Shown here: positions 58,348 to 64,000 of the stretch, in pieces
Layout: the number at the start of each line of letters is the position of its first letter
Position numbering within the stretch: the first letter of the stretch is position 1
NCBI RefSeq assembly: GCF_014207635.1
Contig: NZ_JACHIE010000007.1
Location: forward strand, 118,558-182,557
From: Acetobacter lovaniensis
GTDB lineage: Bacteria; Pseudomonadota; Alphaproteobacteria; Acetobacterales; Acetobacteraceae
DNA length: 64,000 nt
Direction: 5' to 3'
Made by a program: the position numbers and the translations under genes
The notes under the pieces: model-generated
Database searches by the model: none
What the model saw: the letters and a program-made list of their open reading frames with translations, nothing else
Told to the model about the DNA's origin: nothing

Positions 58348-59145
58348 CTAGTGTCTTTTGCTGGATATAATGTGCCGCAAAGTCTCTTCCCAGCTCTGGT
58401 CTGTCTCCAGTCTGGCGGAAGTCGAGCTTGGCATCCATATGATCACGCCGTTGATGGCTCTCTTTGCGTCAGCCAACTGGCGGGACCATTCTGTGTCGCT
58501 GAGAAAACCGTTCTTTGTTACCCCGGCTCTGTAAGGCGAGACATAGGCGTATATCGGGAGTGATTGATTGATGGCACGATCATTTGTTACGGCAGCATGC
58601 AGGTGTGCATACCAGCCGTTATGGTTGGGCCATCGCTGGTACAGGGTTGGCGCAAAGAAATCGAACCCGCCATCCCGATAGATTTTTGCTCTTATATCGA
58701 GAAACTTCGAATTAAAATCATAGTCATACATGCCGATTTTTGCTTCGGGGTAACTGTCTCGCGTCCAGGCAATAAATTTTTTGAAGAGTTGAATCTCGTT
58801 ATTGGCCTGTGCGGCAGAGTCTGCTCTGTCAATCACGATATTTTCAAAGTCAAACGCAATGAATGCGCTTGACCGGAATTGAGCTACATAGCTGGCAAGT
58901 GTTTTCTTGAACTCGCTCTCGGTTGGCACGTTGGAGCATTGAGTTTCGTCGCACTTCAGTTTCCAGACATCGTATACGGATGTAAAGGGTACCAGACCGG
59001 CTTTATCGAGATGGTCTGCGTTGGCATACCGGGTGCTGTTGAAGACCCGGAAATCTGTCACATAAGGTTGCTGTTTGGCTCCTGCGGATGTACAGCCGCC
59101 CATTGTTACCAGAACTAATAACAAAATACGTCGGATCATGAACAT
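58348..59145 (-). CDS. Putative lipoprotein with TIM-barrel/glycosidase-like features
   Basis: Encodes 265 residues. The start M-F-M-I-R-R-I, a hydrophobic core and M-G-G-C make a lipobox near residue 18. Alternating strands include F-I-A-F-D-F-E-N-I, A-K-I-G-M-Y-D-Y-D, D-F-F-A-P-T-L-Y-Q-R-W and I-N-G-V-I-I-W-M, as in (beta/alpha)8 hydrolases with acidic residues at strand ends. The H-N-G-W-Y-A-H-L segment also fits a substrate groove. I cannot name the family. Start at 59145 or 59139; no clear ribosome site. It is the first gene after tRNA-Val. Confidence 0.6.
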   Translation of the reverse strand: MFMIRRILLLVLVTMGGCTSAGAKQQPYVTDFRVFNSTRYANADHLDKAGLVPFTSVYDVWKLKCDETQCSNVPTESEFKKTLASYVAQFRSSAFIAFDFENIVIDRADSAAQANNEIQLFKKFIAWTRDSYPEAKIGMYDYDFNSKFLDIRAKIYRDGGFDFFAPTLYQRWPNHNGWYAHLHAAVTNDRAINQSLPIYAYVSPYRAGVTKNGFLSDTEWSRQLADAKRAINGVIIWMPSSTSARLETDQSWEETLRHIISSKRH

Positions 59146-59484
59146 GACTTTTCAATATGGTGGGGAGATTTTATAGGCAACTAAGATTGATTTACTAATG
59201 CATGCAGCAGTCTGACCGTCAAGTTTGGGGAAATGTAAACTGGAGGAACCAAAAACCTCATATATTACAGACTATTATGTTATTTTGTTCTGTTCGTCTT
59301 GGAGTATATATGTCGCGGGCTTGCACACGGATAAGCAGCATCAGCCTTGAGAGCCACAAGCGCTCTGGTGTGCAGCCGGGTGGTGAGAATACAGGGGAGG
59401 CGGAGTGCAGGGTAGAATGCTCTTATCCCGTCATATTGCATTTAGTGAAAAACCGCCGCATATCGCCACGTGGAGAAAGCAAGA
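59146..59484. other. Intergenic region between divergent accessory genes
   Basis: A 339-bp stretch between divergent genes. An open frame at 59202-59498 overlaps the next gene and has no family features, so it is not called. No repeat, RNA or strong promoter was recognised. The left part is AT-rich. Confidence 0.5.
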
Positions 59485-59985
59485 ATGACCGACGATAAAG
59501 ATTTTGCTCTGTGGCTGGCCAAGGAAAAAAGAGCATTGGCCGATGCAGGCTATCAAGAAACGGCTGCCTCGTTCGATAGGATCAAAGGGCGACTGGGCGC
59601 TATCCTTCCGCTGTCCGTCACACTTACAGCGGTGTCTCTGGCGGGAGCTTTTTCCCAGCGGGAATACTCCATTGTCTGCGCGTTTATGGCGCTAGGCTTT
59701 GGAATGACAGGTAGCCTATGTGCCGTGGGTCTCTACTCCACAACTCTTATATCCAAGAACGTTGCTCCTGACGTGGTGGATACCATTCTTTCCGATGTGC
59801 CTGAGCGCGACGAGACGCAGGCCACTTTATGGATGGCTTACACCGCGTCCTATATCACAGCCGAAAATACCAAAATCATTGGAAGGGACAGGCGTTGGCT
59901 TAAGGCGGCATGGGTATCATTAAGCCTCACGCCTATCGTGTCATTTCTTCTGTCCATTGTGTGTGGAGGATGGAGTTCGTTTTAA
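59485..59985 (+). CDS. Hypothetical membrane protein with three helices
   Basis: Encodes 166 residues. Hydrophobic helices are predicted near 36-56, 62-86 and 143-162, with a charged N-terminal tail of about 30 residues and a soluble loop between helices two and three. The start ATG at 59485 is nine bases after GGAG. No family is recognised. Its placement in a block of unfamiliar genes suggests accessory DNA. It could be a phage-defence or transport-related small membrane protein, but nothing in the sequence proves this. Confidence 0.55.
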   Translation: MTDDKDFALWLAKEKRALADAGYQETAASFDRIKGRLGAILPLSVTLTAVSLAGAFSQREYSIVCAFMALGFGMTGSLCAVGLYSTTLISKNVAPDVVDTILSDVPERDETQATLWMAYTASYITAENTKIIGRDRRWLKAAWVSLSLTPIVSFLLSIVCGGWSSF

Positions 59986-60020
59986 GGTGGACACGTCTAA
60001 GAACGCTTCATGTGATCTCT

Positions 60021-60092
60021 TCACGTTTTGAATAAGAGATGTGGGGGCGGGGCGTTGAGGGGGAAGTCTGGGTGCAGGATTTTTTCAGTCAT
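60021..60092 (-). pseudogene. Possible truncated gene start
   Basis: A 23-residue open frame with ATG at 60092 and AAAGGAAA just upstream begins M-T-E-K-I-L-H-P-D-F-P-L-N-A-P-P-P. It reads like the conserved start of a longer protein, then stops at 60021. It may be a broken remnant rather than a real peptide. Confidence 0.25.
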
Positions 60093-60206
60093 ACGGATTT
60101 CCTTTCGGCCCACCCTGTCAGTGTCCCCCCTTCCCCATGGTACACAGATGGGGAGCGGGGTTAGGACCCTTGGGTGGCTGCGTGTTCGTGCGCCTGTTCT
60201 CTCAAA

Positions 60207-60602
60207 TCAAGCGCCACCGCAGTCATGTTCGGAGTCTGGCAAAGTCCAGGAGCGTCCGGTTCTAAAGTTTGTTGTTGTGTAAACTTTGCCTCTATTATCA
60301 CCTGCTGGGCAATTGGCAGGAACAGAGGCCAGACACATCATTACCTTGTCGCCGGCTTGAGAAGAATCAACCTCAGGAATTTGTTCGTAAGAGACCTGAT
60401 AGCCACCATTGACAAAACTAATTGCTGAACCTGAATCTGGAACAGGCTTTCCTCCGCTTTCCTGAAGGCGGGTTTCAACGGATTTGACATGGGTGAATAC
60501 GCAGGTGCCAATCTGATCTGGCAGGTCAGTCGTAGGGGCGGCATGAACTGGGACTGTCAGAAAAGCAGAAAGAGCGGGAAAGGCAAATAGCAGCTTCTTC
60601 AA
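60207..60602 (-). CDS. Small secreted protein, function unknown
   Basis: Encodes 131 residues. The start codon is TTG at 60602, fixed by AGGAGG five bases upstream. Residues 1-21 are a signal peptide (K-K, Leu/Phe core, V-H-A-A). The mature protein has four Cys (about 34, 94, 102 and 128), enough for two disulphides, and ends D-C-G-G-A. No family recognised. Confidence 0.6.
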   Translation of the reverse strand: MKKLLFAFPALSAFLTVPVHAAPTTDLPDQIGTCVFTHVKSVETRLQESGGKPVPDSGSAISFVNGGYQVSYEQIPEVDSSQAGDKVMMCLASVPANCPAGDNRGKVYTTTNFRTGRSWTLPDSEHDCGGA

Positions 60603-61127
60603 TAGAACCTCCTGTTAAATCTGTTTTATCCTTAGGGGCGAGAAGGCATCTTCTAATTCACGCCACATTTTTACAAGGGGTCGTTCAGAATCTGTCAGGC
60701 TCTTGCTCTCCAGAGCATGGGTAGGGAAGGAAAAATACATGCCATCTTCAAGTTTCTGAACGATTCAGCGTTCGTCGAGTGAGAGCGCACGTCAGCATGT
60801 TCCTGACGTCGGACAAATAGCTCCTTCGGAATCCTAAGATTCAACATGGGTTATCGGTCATCATCGCTCATACTCGGATAACGGTGCTGCGCATCTCTTG
60901 TGCTATGACGCATGTAATGTACCATGACAGAAAGGGAGGCGCAAATTGCAGTCCCGTCACCAGACGACCACAGATTAACAGTGTAGCTCAGGCTAGATGG
61001 ATAAAGAGTTCCCCCCCGATTATCGGAGCAGGATGATCGTGACATCTGGTTACAGCGTTGCATCTCGGGCCAAGAGCATAGACTGCTGGCTGGAACTGGA
61101 GGCCAAATTTTCCGCAAGAGAGACAAA
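60603..61127. other. Intergenic region with an inverted repeat
   Basis: This 525-bp stretch has no supported gene; the open frame at 60851-61159 on the minus strand is unlike any family. A 10-bp inverted repeat lies at 60681-60690 and 60754-60763 (TCGTTCAGAA and its complement), which could be ends of a small mobile or degenerate element. No transposase is seen. Confidence 0.45.
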
Positions 61128-61739
61128 ATGGTAAAATTTCTTTTTCTACCTTGTGACAAGGCTCCATCTTTGGAAATAACATGTTCACAGTACGAACTTG
61201 GTGCGAGAATTGTTTATCCTCCATCCTATGGGGATAAAAGAACGGAAATTCAAAAAATAATAGAATTAAATTCTGGTTTTGAGGAAAAATTCCCAACGAT
61301 AAATATTGGGCCAGTTCAATTCTGTCTGGGAAAAGGGAATGTGGTCCGGTTGATCTTCCTGTATTTTTCCGGTTTGAAAAAAGAGGATTTTATCTATCAG
61401 GAAGATTGTAAGTATGTTCCTCTGGTATCACTTGTGCCGCAGGATATAGATAAATTTCAGGAGGATTTATATTTTAACGAGCAGGTTTCTGTTAAGATTG
61501 ATAGAGACAGTCGTGTTGTCTATGTTGAGTTTGAAGAAAATGTAAATATTTCTCAAACATTTTCCTTGTCAGATAATTTAATACTGCGTGCAGATAAAGA
61601 CGGTACTCTGGCAGCTATGGTTTTTCGTAATGTCCATTGGATAGATATGGAAACCGAACCGGCGGTGCTGCAACAGAGCTGTGGCATCATCCGGCGTTTT
61701 TTGTCCGGCTTAACCCGACATGTGAGAAAGCTATTCTGA
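61128..61739 (+). CDS. Hypothetical AT-rich soluble protein
   Basis: Encodes 203 residues. The reading frame is visibly AT-rich, with Lys, Ile, Asn and Phe codons ending in A or T, unlike the core genes. It begins M-V-K-F-L-F-L-P-C-D with no membrane helix, has several short beta-like segments (I-N-I-G-P-V-Q-F, V-Y-V-E-F-E-E) and ends in a basic L-T-R-H-V-R-K-L-F. AGAGA precedes the ATG. No family is recognised. Base use suggests transfer from another source. Confidence 0.6.
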   Translation: MVKFLFLPCDKAPSLEITCSQYELGARIVYPPSYGDKRTEIQKIIELNSGFEEKFPTINIGPVQFCLGKGNVVRLIFLYFSGLKKEDFIYQEDCKYVPLVSLVPQDIDKFQEDLYFNEQVSVKIDRDSRVVYVEFEENVNISQTFSLSDNLILRADKDGTLAAMVFRNVHWIDMETEPAVLQQSCGIIRRFLSGLTRHVRKLF

Positions 61740-61796
61740 GCCTTGGCTTTACAGAATTAGGTTTGTCAAAACAGGTCTTTCTGCCACTTCAGTTCC

Positions 61797-63158
61797 CTAC
61801 TGCTTTTCCTCCCGGCGGATGATCCGGCGTGAGACACTCAGCGCGGCGCCAAGAAGAGCAAATCCTGTGGCCAGTTTCAGGCAATGTACCGCGCCACCAC
61901 TACCTTGGGAAAAACCAAAGACGAGCGCAACCAGTGCGGAGCCCAGCGCCCAGCCCAGCGTGCGGGCAACGGCCATCATCCCACTTGCTGCGCCGCTGCG
62001 GGTTGCCGGGCCGGAGGTCATGACTGTCAGATTATTTGGTGTCTGGTAAAAGCCAAACCCAATGCCGCAAAGCGCCATCCGCCAGCATATGTCCCAGAAG
62101 GCTGGCCGTGCGGGCATAAGGCTCAGGGTTGCCAGTCCTGCCGCCAGAAGCGCCAGCCCCATGCTGCTTAAAACCGATGCCGGGTGCCGGACTGCCAGTC
62201 GGCCTGCAAAAGGGGCTGCAATGGCAACAAGCATAGGCCAGGGCGTAACAAGCAGGCCTGTTGTTACGGCGGAGAGATGCATGACCGTCTGGAACAAAAA
62301 CGGGAGTGCGACATAAGCCAGAATCTGTGCGGCATAAGCGCAGATTGATGTCAGGATTGAAAGCGAAAACAGCGGAATAGCCAGAAGATCCAATGGCAGC
62401 AGAGGTGTTGTCAGTTTTTTCTGCTGGCGATACAGCAGAATGGCGCAAAGTAAACCTGTTCCGATCTCAAGTATCGCCAGTCCGGTTTTCTGCTGCCCCA
62501 GCGCATCAACACCCAGAATACCGAGCCCAAGAGCACCCACATTCAGGAGTGTGCCCATCCAGTCGAACGAGAGTGGAGTGCGGGGGCTCGTCGGAGCCGC
62601 CCGCAGGAAAAGAGTAACCGTCATCAGGCCAATCGGCACGTTGATCAGAAACAGCCATGGCCAGGGAGCAACAGCCAGCACCACTGCTGCCAGCGTAGGC
62701 CCGACGGCGGCGGAAATGGCAACGGCTAATGCAATAATGGCAAAAGCCTGATGCAGCATGGCTCTGGGATACACGCTGCGCACTAGCGCGCCGCTCAACG
62801 CGGCCATGCAGGCTGTCCCCAGTCCCTGCACGGCGCGTGCTGTGATAAGAACGCCCAGTGAACCCGAAAGGGCGCAGGCAAGGGAGGCTGCTGTGAAAAG
62901 TGTGATCCCGAACCCGTAAACCCGTTTCAGGCCCAGTGTGTCCGCCAGAGCCGCAGCAGGCAGCAAGCTCACCGCAACTGCCAGATGATAGACATTGACG
63001 ACCCAGACCGTCTGCGCCTCGCTACAGTGGAGGTCATGGGCGATAGTGGGGAGCGCGATATTGGCAATCGCTCCATCCAGCCCACCCAGAATAATGCCCA
63101 GCACGGCGCAAAGCATGACCAGACGGCGCTGTGTATCGGAAATAGGCGGTGAAGTCAT
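61797..63158 (-). CDS. DHA2-type MFS efflux transporter
   Basis: Encodes 453 residues with 13-14 hydrophobic helices. The N-terminal helix contains L-D-G-A-I-A-N-I-A-L-P-T-I, as in EmrB/QacA exporters (usually V-D-x-T-I-V-N-V-A-L-P), and a V-x-G-L-G motif follows (A-V-Q-G-L-G-T-A). Motif A is partly present as L-A-D-T-L-G-L-K-R-V. These pumps expel drugs or toxic organics by proton exchange. The promoter side carries a 9-4-9 palindrome at 63196-63217, suggesting a TetR-like repressor. Confidence 0.85.
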   Translation of the reverse strand: MTSPPISDTQRRLVMLCAVLGIILGGLDGAIANIALPTIAHDLHCSEAQTVWVVNVYHLAVAVSLLPAAALADTLGLKRVYGFGITLFTAASLACALSGSLGVLITARAVQGLGTACMAALSGALVRSVYPRAMLHQAFAIIALAVAISAAVGPTLAAVVLAVAPWPWLFLINVPIGLMTVTLFLRAAPTSPRTPLSFDWMGTLLNVGALGLGILGVDALGQQKTGLAILEIGTGLLCAILLYRQQKKLTTPLLPLDLLAIPLFSLSILTSICAYAAQILAYVALPFLFQTVMHLSAVTTGLLVTPWPMLVAIAAPFAGRLAVRHPASVLSSMGLALLAAGLATLSLMPARPAFWDICWRMALCGIGFGFYQTPNNLTVMTSGPATRSGAASGMMAVARTLGWALGSALVALVFGFSQGSGGAVHCLKLATGFALLGAALSVSRRIIRREEKQ

Positions 63159-63195
63159 AAAAAATTCGGCGTCCTGATCGTTATCATCCGGATGA

Positions 63196-63217
63196 AAGTT
63201 CTATTCTGATAGAACTT
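63196..63217. promoter_or_regulatory. Operator-like palindrome upstream of the MFS gene
   Basis: Perfect 9-bp arms AAGTTCTAT (63196-63204) and ATAGAACTT (63209-63217) flank TCTG. The motif CTTCTATCG follows at 63215 and recurs near 63246. This fits a TetR-family operator 38 bp ahead of the transporter start. No regulator gene lies beside it in the window. Confidence 0.5.
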
Positions 63218-63321
63218 CTATCGCCATAACGCTGCAAGTTTTATCTTCTATCGTAAAAAATGGGTCAGGATTCCAGATCGGAATATATTCTGGTATGGTG
63301 CCTTGTTGATTTTAGATAAGT

Positions 63322-63744
63322 ATGGAAAGCCCTTGTAAGCAGTTTGATTGCACGAGTATGGTGTATAGGGGAAGATTGAAATTGATCAAAAATTATTGGG
63401 TATTATTGAAAATATTTTTGTATGAAAAAATAAACTGGCCTGATTTCTGGATGGCTATCAGAATGGTTTGTTTTGTATTTTTATATTGTATGAATATTTC
63501 ACCAGTCAGTGCAAAGACTGAAGGGGATTTTCCTGATGATGTTTCTGTATTTTTTCATGATGCGGATATTTGTCAGTATCTGGCGGGAGAATGGGATAGC
63601 AATCTTCCCCCGAAAAGAAAAAATGAACTTTCTGATGAAATGAATAAGGTGTGCTCAAATATTCATGAAAGGCAGGAATATTTTGAAAAAAAGTATGTCC
63701 GGAATAAATCCATTATACGGAAATTAAAGTCCTATGAGTTTTAA
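63322..63744 (+). CDS. Hypothetical small protein, probably secreted
   Basis: The open frame encodes 140 residues. If translation starts at the ATG at 63451, the product has 97 residues and a signal peptide M-A-I-R-M-V-C-F-V-F-L-Y ending S-A-K. The mature part has two Cys in D-I-C-Q-Y-L-A-G-E-W-D-S and K-V-C-S-N-I, then a charged helix with E-Y-F-E-K-K-Y. AT-rich. I recall similar small periplasmic proteins with a C-x-x-L-A-G-E motif but cannot name a function. Confidence 0.5.
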   Translation: MESPCKQFDCTSMVYRGRLKLIKNYWVLLKIFLYEKINWPDFWMAIRMVCFVFLYCMNISPVSAKTEGDFPDDVSVFFHDADICQYLAGEWDSNLPPKRKNELSDEMNKVCSNIHERQEYFEKKYVRNKSIIRKLKSYEF

Positions 63745-64000
63745 TAAAAGGCTGGGTGGTGATCATCGGAGGTCATAAAATCTGCCACTGTGGCGAGATT
63801 TTTCCATCCTGTGTCGTTAGTTCTGATTTCTGTCCAGCATATGGGTCATCGATGTGAGTAAGCGCGCGCTGCCTGCCGGTTATTCCGGTGGGTTTTCTGC
63901 CCGCCTACGGCGTGTCGTCAGTTAAGCCCTGAGTGTGGCGCATAAGGGTTGTACTTTGTGGCTGCGTGTGCTGACTGTTTTCCCGGTTTTTGAGGGGAGA
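63745..64000. other. Unassigned right end
   Basis: The last 256 bases hold no convincing gene. A short frame near 63854-63923 has no support. No terminator or repeat was clear. Confidence 0.4.

Noticed and set aside
59202..59498. A 98-codon frame on the plus strand
   Set aside because: It overlaps the start of the next gene, has no ribosome site and shows no domain pattern.
60851..61159. A 102-codon minus-strand frame
   Set aside because: It is rich in Ser and Arg with no recognisable motif and overlaps the start of the next gene.

Overview
This window looks like chromosomal DNA of an acetic acid bacterium: family Acetobacteraceae, probably Acetobacter or a close relative. This is inference from gene content and protein character, since no rRNA or database search was available. 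Supporting signs are the ChvI/ChvG two-component system next to rapZ, ornithine-lipid synthase OlsB, a Fur protein without zinc-binding CxxC motifs, the hisZ-purA pair, a cydDCAB oxidase operon, and moderately GC-rich sequence with dense gene packing.

Layout. 1-7.8 kb: the end of an upstream gene, a DUF3465-like secreted protein, a soluble chemoreceptor-like protein, PPK2, YqgE/AlgH, RapZ, a Rid-family protein and chvI-chvG. 7.9-17.7 kb: the heat-shock genes grpE, dnaK and dnaJ, then dapB, metK, trmB, purH, a secreted protein with an internal duplication, and a 58-residue DUF1328 membrane protein. 17.8-28.9 kb: glyS/glyQ, a DUF2076 protein, an XRE regulator, the fur-olsB-lnt cluster, a TusA-like protein, rho and corA. 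29-36.5 kb: trpB-trpA followed by a flavoprotein and a HerA-like ATPase in overlapping frames, then hisZ-purA. 36.7-41.8 kb: a phosphate block (phoB, phoR, pstS, porin) with recognisable Pho-box repeats. 42-45 kb: a glycine-zipper lipoprotein, a YtfL/PaeA-like exporter and a YhdH/AcuI-like reductase. 45.5-52 kb: cydD-cydC-cydA-cydB, an extended CydX-like protein and an unannotated 32-residue membrane peptide. 52-58 kb: an SDR, argC, mazG, htpG, an N-formylglutamate amidohydrolase and tRNA-Val(GAC).

From tRNA-Val to the right end (58.1-64 kb) the character changes. Genes are mostly unrecognised, intergenic stretches are longer, several coding regions are AT-rich, and a DHA2-type efflux pump has a strong palindrome in its promoter region. 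This looks like an accessory region inserted beside a tRNA gene, although I found no integrase.

How the genes work together. The core genes cover protein folding (GrpE-DnaK-DnaJ, HtpG), methyl-donor and amino-acid synthesis (MetK, DapB, TrpBA, ArgC), purine synthesis (PurH, PurA), transcription termination (Rho), envelope lipids (OlsB, Lnt), phosphate scarcity (PhoBR, PstS, porin, PPK2) and respiration at low oxygen (CydDC assembling CydAB). The observation I would follow first is the tail of the cyd operon. There an extended CydX-like protein is followed two bases later by a 32-residue single-helix peptide with its own ribosome-binding site, and the operon is closed by a strong terminator.
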